Below are positions 9,441-16,342 of a stretch of 50,981 bases of DNA, one piece after another. The notes beneath the pieces were generated by a model that saw nothing but the letters and a program-made list of their open reading frames with translations, searched no databases and had not been told where the DNA came from. Position 1 is the first letter of the stretch. Each line of letters begins with the position of its first letter. Position numbers and translations under genes: made by a program. The DNA is from Maribacter sp. (lineage in GTDB: Bacteria > Bacteroidota > Bacteroidia > Flavobacteriales > Flavobacteriaceae), in NCBI GenBank assembly GCA_024228355.1, contig JAAETN010000196.1, positions 1-50,981 on the forward strand. The letters are read 5' to 3'.

Positions 9441-10523
9441 ATGACCATTAAAGATTTTATCCCCCTAAAATACAGTCAACAGGTTCAGCAAGGGAAAGTA
9501 ACCTATAAAGCGCCAAGTAATATTGCATTGGTTAAATATTGGGGTAAAAAGGCGGACCAGATTCCCGCCAATCCATCAATCAGTTTTACCTTGGATGCTT
9601 GTGCGACAACCACATCAATTGCATATACAAAATTAGAAGAGCCAAATAATAGAATTTCGTTCGAATTATTTTTTGAAGGAAAACCCAAGGAGGATTTTAA
9701 GCCCAAAATTCAAACTTTTTTTACTAGAATTGAAGAATATGTACCTTTTTTAAAGGCTTACCACCTCAGAATAGAAACATCAAATTCCTTTCCACACAGT
9801 AGCGGAATTGCATCTTCAGCTAGCGGCATGGCTGCTTTGGCATTGTGTCTGGTACATATAGAAAAAGAAATGAACCCAAAGATGAATGATAACTTCTTTA
9901 ATCACAAAGCATCTTTTCTGGCTCGCTTGGGATCTGGGAGTGCCTGTCGGAGTATTGAAGGGGATGTAATCCAATGGGGCGAACATAAAGATACGGAAGG
10001 TTGCTCTAACTTATATGGTATCAAGTATCCTTATAAAGTGCATAATGTATTTCAAAATTATTATGATACAATACTGCTAGTAGATAAAGGCCAAAAAAAA
10101 GTTAGTAGTACAGTAGGCCACAATTTAATGCGTAATCATCCTTTTGCTGAACAAAGATTCGACCAAGCGCATGAAAATCTGTCTAAATTAAAAACCGTTT
10201 TTGCCTCTGGAAATTTAAATGATTTCATAAAAATTGTTGAAAGTGAAGCACTGACATTGCACGCTATGATGATGACCAGTATGCCCTATTTTATCTTGAT
10301 GAAACCAAAAACTTTGCAAATCATCAATAGAATATGGGAGTTTCGGGCGTCTACCAAAACCCATGTTTGTTTCACATTGGATGCTGGTGCAAATGTGCAT
10401 GTGCTATATCCCGAAAATGAGAAAGAGGAAATATACCAATTTATTAAGGATGAGTTAGTTGCATTTTGTGAAAACGGACAGTATATTTGCGACAGAATTG
10501 GTTTCGGAGCCAAAAAAGTGTAA
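9441..10523 (+). CDS. mvaD: diphosphomevalonate decarboxylase
   Basis: A 360-residue GHMP-superfamily enzyme of the mevalonate route. Landmarks: APSNIALVKYWGK (substrate-binding Lys and Tyr region), NPSISFTLD, the phosphate loop FPHSSGIASSASGMAALAL, RLGSGSACRSIEGDVIQWG (including the Asp that aligns near the catalytic site), and the late FTLDAGANVHVLYP. It converts mevalonate diphosphate to isopentenyl diphosphate with ATP in the cytoplasm. The next gene is a mevalonate-kinase-like GHMP kinase, and a prenyltransferase follows, so the locus supplies and uses isoprenoid units. Assignment is secure. Confidence 0.95.
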   Translation: MTIKDFIPLKYSQQVQQGKVTYKAPSNIALVKYWGKKADQIPANPSISFTLDACATTTSIAYTKLEEPNNRISFELFFEGKPKEDFKPKIQTFFTRIEEYVPFLKAYHLRIETSNSFPHSSGIASSASGMAALALCLVHIEKEMNPKMNDNFFNHKASFLARLGSGSACRSIEGDVIQWGEHKDTEGCSNLYGIKYPYKVHNVFQNYYDTILLVDKGQKKVSSTVGHNLMRNHPFAEQRFDQAHENLSKLKTVFASGNLNDFIKIVESEALTLHAMMMTSMPYFILMKPKTLQIINRIWEFRASTKTHVCFTLDAGANVHVLYPENEKEEIYQFIKDELVAFCENGQYICDRIGFGAKKV

Positions 10524-10583
10524 CTTTTAATCAAAATTAGTCAGTATAGGTACATTCTATAATTTCGAATCGTTGTAAAACCT

Positions 10584-11522
10584 ATGAAAGGACCATTATT
10601 TTATTCTAAAATTTTACTTTTTGGGGAATATGGGATCATTAAAGATTCCAAAGGACTCTCTATCCCCTATAACTTTTTTAAAGGCGCCTTGAAGAAAGAT
10701 GAAAACCCATCGAAAGAGGCTATAAAATCTAATGGTTATTTAAAGGAATTTGTCTCGTATTTAGAGCATATTCAAATTGAAGAACCACAATTGGTAACCT
10801 TTGATTTTGAAAATCTGAAAAATGACGTGAACGTGGGAATGTATTTTGATAGTTCAATACCGCAGGGATATGGTATTGGGAGTAGCGGTGCATTGGTTGC
10901 TGCTATTTATGATAAATATGCGAATGATAAAATCACCGTTCTGGAAAACCTTACACGTGAAAAACTGCTGAGGTTAAAAACTATTTTTGGAAAAATGGAA
11001 TCATTTTTTCATGGTAAATCATCAGGTTTGGATCCTCTGAACAGCTATTTGAGTTTGCCCATCTTAATTAATTCCCAAGAAAATATAGAATCTACCAGTA
11101 TTCCTTCTCAAAACCAAGAGGGGAAAGGGGCCGTATTTTTATTGGACAGTGGTTCTACTGGGGAAACAGCGCCTATGGTACAGTTGTTCATGGAAAAAAT
11201 GAAGCATGAGGGTTTTAGACATATGTTGAAGGATCAATTTATTAAACATACTGACGCCTGTGTTGAGGATTTCATTAATGGGAATGTGAAATCGCTATTC
11301 GGAAATTTAAAACAATTATCGCATGTGGTTTTGGATAATTTCAAGCCCATGATTCCGGCTAAGTTCCATCAACTTTGGAAACAAGGGATAGATTCCAATG
11401 ATTACTATCTAAAACTTTGTGGTTCAGGTGGTGGCGGTTATATTTTGGGTTTCACCCAAGATATCGAAAAGGCAAAAAACGTGCTGAAAGACTACAATTT
11501 AGAAGTGGTTTACAACTTCTAA
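10584..11522 (+). CDS. mevalonate kinase-like GHMP kinase
   Basis: A 312-residue GHMP kinase. It begins with YSKILLFGEYGIIKDSKGLSIPY (motif 1), has the phosphate-binding loop GYGIGSSGALVAAIY (motif 2), the segment FHGKSSGLDPLNSYLSLP, in which the Asp matches the catalytic Asp of mevalonate kinases, and the C-terminal glycine motif KLCGSGGGGYILGF (motif 3). It probably phosphorylates mevalonate. It could instead be a related kinase, but position right after mvaD and the SGLD motif favour mevalonate kinase. It lies 60 bases after mvaD and 10 bases before the prenyltransferase gene, on the same transcript by spacing. Confidence 0.87.
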   Translation: MKGPLFYSKILLFGEYGIIKDSKGLSIPYNFFKGALKKDENPSKEAIKSNGYLKEFVSYLEHIQIEEPQLVTFDFENLKNDVNVGMYFDSSIPQGYGIGSSGALVAAIYDKYANDKITVLENLTREKLLRLKTIFGKMESFFHGKSSGLDPLNSYLSLPILINSQENIESTSIPSQNQEGKGAVFLLDSGSTGETAPMVQLFMEKMKHEGFRHMLKDQFIKHTDACVEDFINGNVKSLFGNLKQLSHVVLDNFKPMIPAKFHQLWKQGIDSNDYYLKLCGSGGGGYILGFTQDIEKAKNVLKDYNLEVVYNF

Positions 11523-11532
11523 TATTTCAACA

Positions 11533-12438
11533 ATGCTTAGTAGAAAAAACAAGCTCTTTCTTTTAAAGTTTTTGAGTCTGTTTTCTATTGTTCGGGGTTA
11601 TAATATTTTAATGATAACCCTCGCGCAATATTTGGCATCGATTTATATTCTTGCACCTCACCTACCACTTCGAAGTGTAATATTGGATCTTAATCTTTTT
11701 TTCATTGTGTTATCTTCCTCTTTGGCTATTGCTGGGGGCTACATTATCAACAATTTTTATGATTCGGAAAAAGATTTGATCAATAAACCCAGAAAAAGTA
11801 TGCTGGATCGATTGGTTAGTCAGCGCACTAAACTAACTGCCTATTTTATTTTGAATTTTTTATCTGTTTTTTTTGCCAGTTACGTTTCGTTTAGAGCGGT
11901 TTTCTTCTTCGCTGCGTATATATTTGGAATATGGTTTTATTCCCATAAATTGAAAAAAGTACCTTTTCTCGGCAATTTTATTTCGGCCACATTGGCTATT
12001 GCCCCATTCTTTGCCGTTTTCGTCTACTATAAGAATTTTGAAACGGTCATTTTTGTTCACGCGATGTTTTTGTTCCTATTGATTTTGGCCCGTGAAATGA
12101 TTAAGGATATGGAAAATATAGCTGGTGACATGGCCCAGAATTACAAGACAATACCGATTTTGTATGGTACAGGATTTTCAAAGGCTTGTATAACCATTTT
12201 GATTGTATTGACGCTAATACCATCACTCTTGCTGATCAATTATTTTGATGTGGGTTATATGTATCTCTACTTTTTGGGTTGCATTATTTTGTTGGTTCTT
12301 TTTATTATCCAACTTTGGAATTCAAGCACTAAAATGCATTATGTATTGTTGCATAATATTTTGAAATTGATAATCATTGTTGGGGTTTTTAGTATCTTAT
12401 TGATTAATATAGACCTGGTATTAAACCGTATTTTATAA
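11533..12438 (+). CDS. UbiA-family prenyltransferase (geranylgeranylglycerol-phosphate type)
   Basis: A 301-residue polytopic membrane protein with about eight or nine helices. It has both Asp-rich motifs of the UbiA superfamily: NNFYDSEKDLINKP (about residue 77) and REMIKDMENIAGDMAQNYKTIP (about residue 191). The second motif resembles the archaeal-type digeranylgeranylglyceryl phosphate synthase group more than UbiA or MenA, which is why database annotation of flavobacterial homologues often uses that name. The acceptor is not established by sequence. It transfers a prenyl chain at the inner membrane. It lies downstream of mvaD and the kinase and overlaps the nitrilase start by one base. 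Confidence 0.8.
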   Translation: MLSRKNKLFLLKFLSLFSIVRGYNILMITLAQYLASIYILAPHLPLRSVILDLNLFFIVLSSSLAIAGGYIINNFYDSEKDLINKPRKSMLDRLVSQRTKLTAYFILNFLSVFFASYVSFRAVFFFAAYIFGIWFYSHKLKKVPFLGNFISATLAIAPFFAVFVYYKNFETVIFVHAMFLFLLILAREMIKDMENIAGDMAQNYKTIPILYGTGFSKACITILIVLTLIPSLLLINYFDVGYMYLYFLGCIILLVLFIIQLWNSSTKMHYVLLHNILKLIIIVGVFSILLINIDLVLNRIL

Positions 12439-13388
12439 TGGATAATTTATTAAAGGTTGCCCTCGCCCAAATTTCTCCAGTTTGGCTCAATAAAAACGCA
12501 ACCCTTCAAAAAATTGAAGCTACAATTAAAGAAGCGGCTAAAGAAAAGGCCGAGTTGGTCGTTTTTGGTGAAGCGCTCTTACCAGGATATCCTTTTTGGT
12601 TGGCTTTAACGAATGGCGCCGCTTGGAACTTAAAAATCAATAAAGCACTACATGCTCATTACGTTCGTAATTCAATTCAAATTGAAGATGGCGAATTGGA
12701 TGCTATTTGCAAATTGGCCAAAGCGAATAAATTGGCTATTTATTTAGGGATGATAGAACGCGCCAAAGACCGGGGTGGGCACAGCTTATATTGTTCTTTG
12801 GTTTATATTGATCAGAATGGCGAAACAAAATCAGTACACCGCAAATTGCAACCCACCTATGATGAAAGGCTTACATGGGCTCCTGGTGATGGTAATGGAT
12901 TGCAAGTACATCCCTTAAAACAATTCACAGTAGGCGGACTCAATTGTTGGGAGAATTGGATGCCTTTACCACGAACTGCTTTATACGGTCAGGGCGAAAA
13001 CTTGCATATAGCCGTTTGGCCTGGAAGTGAACATAATACCAAGGATATTACAAGGTTTATAGCTCGGGAATCACGAAGTTTTGTGATTTCTGTTTCCTCA
13101 TTGATGCGAAAAGAGGATTTTCCCGTAGGTACACCATTTCTAAGCGAAATTTTAAAAGAAGCACCAGATGTACTTGCCAATGGAGGTTCCTGTATTGCCG
13201 GTCCGGACGGGGAATGGCTGATAGAACCAGTTCTTCATAAGGAAGGGCTCATCTGCTACACATTGGATATTAATCGAGTGTATGAAGAACGTCAGAATTT
13301 TGATCCTGTTGGGCATTATTCCAGACCGGATGTCACCAAGCTCATTGTAAATCGGGAACGGCAGTCTACAGTAGAAATCGAAGATTAA
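12438..13388 (+). CDS. nitrilase (carbon-nitrogen hydrolase family)
   Basis: A 316-residue carbon-nitrogen hydrolase with the full catalytic triad: Glu in LVVFGEALLPGYPFWL, Lys in HRKLQPTYDERLTWAPGDG and Cys in GGLNCWENWMPLPR. The CWEN sequence after the nucleophile, and WLALTNG after the Glu, are typical of the true nitrilase branch rather than of amidases or carbamoylases. It would convert an organic nitrile to the acid and ammonia in the cytoplasm; the natural substrate is unknown. Its ATG overlaps the last base of the prenyltransferase stop codon (TAATG), so it is translationally coupled to the isoprenoid genes, though no pathway link is evident. Confidence 0.88.
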   Translation: MDNLLKVALAQISPVWLNKNATLQKIEATIKEAAKEKAELVVFGEALLPGYPFWLALTNGAAWNLKINKALHAHYVRNSIQIEDGELDAICKLAKANKLAIYLGMIERAKDRGGHSLYCSLVYIDQNGETKSVHRKLQPTYDERLTWAPGDGNGLQVHPLKQFTVGGLNCWENWMPLPRTALYGQGENLHIAVWPGSEHNTKDITRFIARESRSFVISVSSLMRKEDFPVGTPFLSEILKEAPDVLANGGSCIAGPDGEWLIEPVLHKEGLICYTLDINRVYEERQNFDPVGHYSRPDVTKLIVNRERQSTVEIED

Positions 13389-13396
13389 TTTTATCG

Positions 13397-13423
13397 GTCA
13401 TTCCTGTGAGGGCCGAAATCCAT
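13397..13423 (+). repeat. REP-like repeat (GTCATTCCTG family), degenerate copy
   Basis: This 27-base stretch starts GTCATTCCTG and matches the stretch at 16218-16244 at 20 of 27 positions by eye, with most differences in the centre. The copy at 16218 forms a perfect hairpin; here the right arm has decayed (GGCCGAAAT instead of GGCAGGAAT). It lies between the nitrilase stop and the -7 box of the next gene. Confidence 0.45.
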
Positions 13424-13428
13424 TTTAT

Positions 13429-13436
13429 TACATTTG
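13429..13436 (+). promoter_or_regulatory. -7 promoter box for the pseudouridine synthase gene
   Basis: TACATTTG followed by C matches TAnnTTTG. It predicts a transcript start near 13443, which rules in the ATG at 13454 and argues against the in-frame ATG at 13406. Confidence 0.55.
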
Positions 13437-13453
13437 CAAAAATTTATAGTGCA

Positions 13454-14296
13454 ATGGGGAGGTCAGATTCAAACAAGGGCAAAAAAACTACAAGGAGAGA
13501 AGGAGGAACTTTTCGCAAGAAAAAATTTTCTCGAGGGAATATGCCTATTAGAAAGAAAAGCGAACCCAAGCAACCTTCTAATCCAGATTTGATTCGTTTG
13601 AACAAGTACGTTGCGAATTCTGGAGTGTGCTCTCGCAGGGATGCTGATATTTATATAGCTGCTGGTAACATTACCGTCAACGGTAAAGCCGTAACCGAGA
13701 TGGGTTTTAAGGTGAGAAAGACCGATGAGGTAAAATTCGATGGTCGCTTGTTAAATCCCGAAAAAAAGGAATATGTATTATTGAATAAACCCAAGGACTT
13801 TTCTACAACAGTTCGGGATGAACGCGGGAGGCGTAATGTAAATGGCCTGATTTCGAATGCATCAAAGTCAAAATTGTTACCTGTTGACAAAATGGACAAA
13901 GATGCCACTGGACTTTTATTATTCACTAATGATGGGGACATGACCAAGCGTTTGAAAAGCCCTAAAAACGGACTTCGTAAAATATATCACGTGGTGCTGA
14001 ACAAAGATCTTCGCAGTGCGGATTTAAAGAAAATTCAGGAAGGGGTTGTCTTGGATGATAAACCTGTTCGTGTTCAAGAAATAAGTTTTATAGATAATGC
14101 CCCAAAGCGGGAAGTTGGTATAGAGATATACAGTTCAAAAAACAAAGTAGTAAATCGAATATTTGAACATTTGGAGTACGAGGTGGCCAAAATAGACCGT
14201 GTTAGCTATGGAGGACTTACCAAGAAAGATTTACCCCGTGGGCATTGGCGTTATTTGACGGATCAGGAGGTTATAAATTTGGGAATGATCAAGTAA
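13454..14296 (+). CDS. RsuA/RluB-family rRNA pseudouridine synthase
   Basis: The protein has a basic, low-complexity N-terminal extension of about 45 residues (Lys/Arg-rich). Then comes an S4 RNA-binding domain (IRLNKYVANSGVCSRRDADIYI, GNITVNGK) and the catalytic domain. The active-site motif is PVDKMDKDATGLLLFTNDGD, where the second Asp occupies the position of the catalytic Asp in the usual GRLDxxTxGLLL; Arg-Leu is replaced by Lys-Met, seen in Bacteroidota members. Late motifs are REVGIEIYSSKNKVVNRIFEHL and RVSYGGL. It isomerises a uridine in ribosomal RNA, most likely a 23S position as RluB does. Start at 13454 is preferred over 13406 because of the promoter box. It is convergent with the arginine operon. 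Confidence 0.88.
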   Translation: MGRSDSNKGKKTTRREGGTFRKKKFSRGNMPIRKKSEPKQPSNPDLIRLNKYVANSGVCSRRDADIYIAAGNITVNGKAVTEMGFKVRKTDEVKFDGRLLNPEKKEYVLLNKPKDFSTTVRDERGRRNVNGLISNASKSKLLPVDKMDKDATGLLLFTNDGDMTKRLKSPKNGLRKIYHVVLNKDLRSADLKKIQEGVVLDDKPVRVQEISFIDNAPKREVGIEIYSSKNKVVNRIFEHLEYEVAKIDRVSYGGLTKKDLPRGHWRYLTDQEVINLGMIK

Positions 14297-14360
14297 TTTT
14301 CTTCATTTTTTCCTTAATCTCCTGCAAACATAAATTACCCAAACTACCTTTGCGTATGTT
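14289..14360 (-). pseudogene. orphan copy of the argH 3' end
   Basis: Read on the minus strand this is 24 codons that match the C-terminus of argH: KGSLGNLCLQEIKEKM, followed here by KKIT and TGA, against RKVL and TAA in the intact gene. At DNA level 14304-14351 matches 14938-14985 with one difference in 48 bases. A two-base length difference and then GTATGTT shared follow. The remnant lies on the far side of the DUF559 unit from argH, overlaps the end of the pseudouridine synthase gene by eight bases, and has no start codon. It is best read as the original tail of argH, cut off when the unit arrived. Confidence 0.85.
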
Positions 14361-14365
14361 TTAGA

Positions 14366-14429
14366 GCTCCCCTCTTTGGTCAAAGAGGGGAATGAATCAT
14401 GCCCTTTAGCATGAGAAAGGGGAGTTTGA
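14366..14429. repeat. left hairpin pair of unit 1
   Basis: The first stem is CCCCTCTTTG/CAAAGAGGGG with a two-base loop (about 14369-14390). The second is CATGC (14398-14402) with GCATG (14409-14413). The block then ends GAAAGGGGAGTTTGA. GGGGAG at the end could instead pair with CTCCCC at the start, so two alternative folds are possible. The arrangement could also terminate transcription of the convergent pseudouridine synthase gene. Confidence 0.75.
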
Positions 14430-14494
14430 AAGCCTCAAGCTTGGCTAGATTTAACCAACTACATATTATATGAAAAATTAATTGGGTTCTCAAT

Positions 14495-14546
14495 CCCTCC
14501 GTCCTGATAGAATCGTCAGGACACCTCCCTTTGTCCAAAGGGAGGA
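14495..14546. repeat. right hairpin pair of unit 1
   Basis: The block CCCTCC is followed by stem GTCCTGA (14501-14507)/TCAGGAC (14516-14522), then by the 10-bp stem CCTCCCTTTG/CAAAGGGAGG (14524-14545, two-base loop). GGAGGG and CCTCCC are again able to pair in two ways. The last stem ends just seven bases from the DUF559 stop codon. Confidence 0.78.
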
Positions 14547-14552
14547 GCCATT

Positions 14553-14918
14553 TTAGGTCTTGAAGTTATCATTAATTTCCGACAATACTGATTTCAAATG
14601 TTCAAAAACCATTTTGTTTTCAAACCGAATTACCGTGTATCCCATACTTTGGAATACCCAAGTTCTTCTTTCGTCGTAAGCTTGTGCTTTTGGATTTTGA
14701 TGCACCTCTCCATCTAACTCCACTATTAATTTTTCGGAAGCACAATAAAAATCAACAATATATTCTCCAAAACTGTGCTGTTTTACAAACCTTTTGTCAT
14801 CCAGTTGTTTTGCCTTTACCTGTTTCCACAGAAAAGCCTCTGCAGGAGTCAGGTTAGATCGAAGTTCCATGCGGAAAGGTATTAGTTCTTTTTTGCTATG
14901 TATCCTACCACTTTGCAT
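14553..14918 (-). CDS. DUF559 (Vsr/restriction-endonuclease-fold) protein of unit 1
   Basis: A 121-residue DUF559 protein. Typical motifs are NLTPAEAFLW (residues about 23-32), FVKQHSFGEYIVDFYCASEKLIVELDG (about 44-70, with the Asp and the E-x-D pair expected of a PD-(D/E)xK/Vsr-like nuclease core) and VIRFENKMVFEH. DUF559 relates to very-short-patch-repair endonucleases and to some homing nucleases; activity here is inferred. The start codon lies four bases after the argH stop, so expression probably depends on the arginine operon. The protein is about two-thirds identical by eye to the copy at 18327-18725 from codon 5 onward; the first four codons differ. Confidence 0.88.
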   Translation of the reverse strand: MQSGRIHSKKELIPFRMELRSNLTPAEAFLWKQVKAKQLDDKRFVKQHSFGEYIVDFYCASEKLIVELDGEVHQNPKAQAYDERRTWVFQSMGYTVIRFENKMVFEHLKSVLSEINDNFKT

Positions 14919-14922
14919 TTAT

Positions 14923-16203
14923 TTATAAAACCTTTCTCATTTTCTCCTTAATCTCCTGCAAACATAAATTACCCAAACTACCTTTATGGGTATGTTCAAT
15001 ATCCCGCTTTGGAGTAAAGGAACCTTCATTGATTTCCTGCCCCATTTTTTTATAGGCATCCCTAAATGGCATGCCATTTTGTACTAATTCGTTCAAGGTG
15101 TCAACACTAAAAAGGTAATCGTATTTTGGGTCTTTCAAGATATTTTGGTTCACCCTTATTTCCTTCAAACTAAAGGTCAAAATCTCTAAACAAGCTTTTA
15201 AATCCTGGATTGCGGGAACAATGACTTCTTTGACCAATTGTAGATCTCGATGATAACCACTAGGAAGATTATTGGTAATCAACGTCAATTGATTGGGCAC
15301 CGCCTGAAGTTTATTGCATTTGGCTCGGACCAATTCAAAAACATCGGGATTCTTCTTATGGGGCATAATACTGCTACCTGTGGTCAATTCATCCGGGAAT
15401 GAAATGAAATCAAAATTTTGGCTCATGTATAGGCAAATATCCATTGCCATTTTGGATAAAGTATTCGCTATACTACTCATTCCAAAGGCTGTGGATTTTT
15501 CTATCTTACCACGCCCCATTTGGGCAGCTACCACATTGTATTTTAGAGTGTTGAAACCCATTTCCTTAGTAGTAAAGCTTCGGTCTATAGGGAAAGAACT
15601 CCCATAACCAGCAGCACTTCCCAGTGGATTTTGGTCCGCAACTTTGTATGCAGCATCGATAAAATATAAATCATCTATCAAACTTTCAGCGTAAGCAGAA
15701 AACCATAGTCCGAAAGATGACGGCATGGCTATTTGAAGATGTGTATAACCAGGGAGCAATATTTCTTTATGCTTTTCTGCCAAATCCATTAGTAAATTAA
15801 ATAGGGTAACAGTCTCTGTTTTTATTTCTTGCAACTCACTTTTCAAATATAGATGCATAGCAACCAGTACCTGGTCATTTCTAGATCGTGCCGTATGTAT
15901 TTTTTTACCTGTGTCCCCTATTTTTTCAGTAAGTAAAAACTCGATTTTGGAATGCATATCCTCAAAAGCATCCTCAATGGTGAACGAACCAGCTTCAATG
16001 TCCTTTGCAATAGTGTCTAATTCTTTGACTAGGGAAATTGTCTCATCATTGGTCAGTATTCCAATTTTGCCTAACATTTTTGCATGGGCCTTGGAAGCAA
16101 TTACATCATACTTTGCCAAGAGTAAGTCTAGTTCCCTATCATTACCAACCGTAAAATGATCTATTTTTTGATCTGTACTGAATCCTTTATCCCAGAGTTT
16201 CAT
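14923..16203 (-). CDS. argH: argininosuccinate lyase
   Basis: A 426-residue fumarase/aspartase-superfamily enzyme, slightly shorter than the usual 450-460. Marks are LLLAKYDVIASKAHAKML at the N-terminus, KIHTARSRNDQVLVAMHLYL (substrate-binding), LPGYTHLQIAMPSSFGLW, NPLGSAAGYGSSFPIDR and the signature TGSSIMPHKKNPDVFE, which carries the catalytic loop. It splits argininosuccinate into arginine and fumarate, the last step of arginine synthesis. It is the final biosynthetic gene of the operon. Its last 20-odd codons are duplicated at 14289-14360, so the present C-terminus (RKVL) may have arrived with the adjacent DUF559 unit. A 139-base gap with a repeat separates it from argE. Confidence 0.95.
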   Translation of the reverse strand: MKLWDKGFSTDQKIDHFTVGNDRELDLLLAKYDVIASKAHAKMLGKIGILTNDETISLVKELDTIAKDIEAGSFTIEDAFEDMHSKIEFLLTEKIGDTGKKIHTARSRNDQVLVAMHLYLKSELQEIKTETVTLFNLLMDLAEKHKEILLPGYTHLQIAMPSSFGLWFSAYAESLIDDLYFIDAAYKVADQNPLGSAAGYGSSFPIDRSFTTKEMGFNTLKYNVVAAQMGRGKIEKSTAFGMSSIANTLSKMAMDICLYMSQNFDFISFPDELTTGSSIMPHKKNPDVFELVRAKCNKLQAVPNQLTLITNNLPSGYHRDLQLVKEVIVPAIQDLKACLEILTFSLKEIRVNQNILKDPKYDYLFSVDTLNELVQNGMPFRDAYKKMGQEINEGSFTPKRDIEHTHKGSLGNLCLQEIKEKMRKVL

Positions 16204-16217
16204 AATTTTTTCTTTTT

Positions 16218-16244
16218 GTCATTCCTGCATAGGCAGGAATCTAT
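16218..16244. repeat. REP-like hairpin repeat (GTCATTCCTG family)
   Basis: ATTCCTGC and GCAGGAAT form an 8-bp stem with a four-base loop (16221-16240) inside the gap between argE and argH. A degenerate relative is at 13397-13423. Such TCATTCCTG...CAGGAAT palindromes are common as dispersed intergenic repeats; here the copy could also stabilise or trim the operon mRNA. Confidence 0.65.
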
Positions 16245-16264
16245 TTTTATTACACTTCTAAAGA

Positions 16265-16310
16265 GCTTCGACTGCCGTGCCCGAGGCTGGCGGGCGTTTA
16301 ACATGACACG
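16265..16310. repeat. GC-rich imperfect palindrome between argE and argH
   Basis: A locally GC-rich stretch contains GCCCG and CGGGC around AGGCTGG, then GCGTTTAACATGACACGC. Base composition differs sharply from the AT-rich surroundings. It looks like a second, unrelated intergenic repeat next to the hairpin at 16218, but no second copy is visible in this window, so its nature is uncertain. Confidence 0.3.
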
Positions 16311-16342
16311 CTCAGTATGCCATATTTTGTTCAATAGAATTA

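Larger units (their letters stand above)
14361..14918 (-). mobile_element. DUF559-hairpin unit 1 (candidate mobile element) downstream of argH
   Basis: The unit consists, in transcription order, of a DUF559 gene, a 'right' hairpin pair (14495-14546), about 65 bases of AT-rich spacer and a 'left' hairpin pair (14366-14429). The same order, spacing and motifs occur at 18212-18725. Conserved blocks are GCTCCCCTC...GAGGGGAATGAAT, GAAAGGGGAGTTTGA, CCCTCCGTC and ACACCTCCCTTT...AAAGGGAGGA. The sequences of the inner hairpins differ between units but their pairing is kept. The similarity to unit 2 starts at codon 5 of the DUF559 gene, so the unit probably spans about 14366-14906. Flanks are the intact argH end and the orphan argH tail. 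No transposase and no simple short target duplication is present. Confidence 0.7.
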
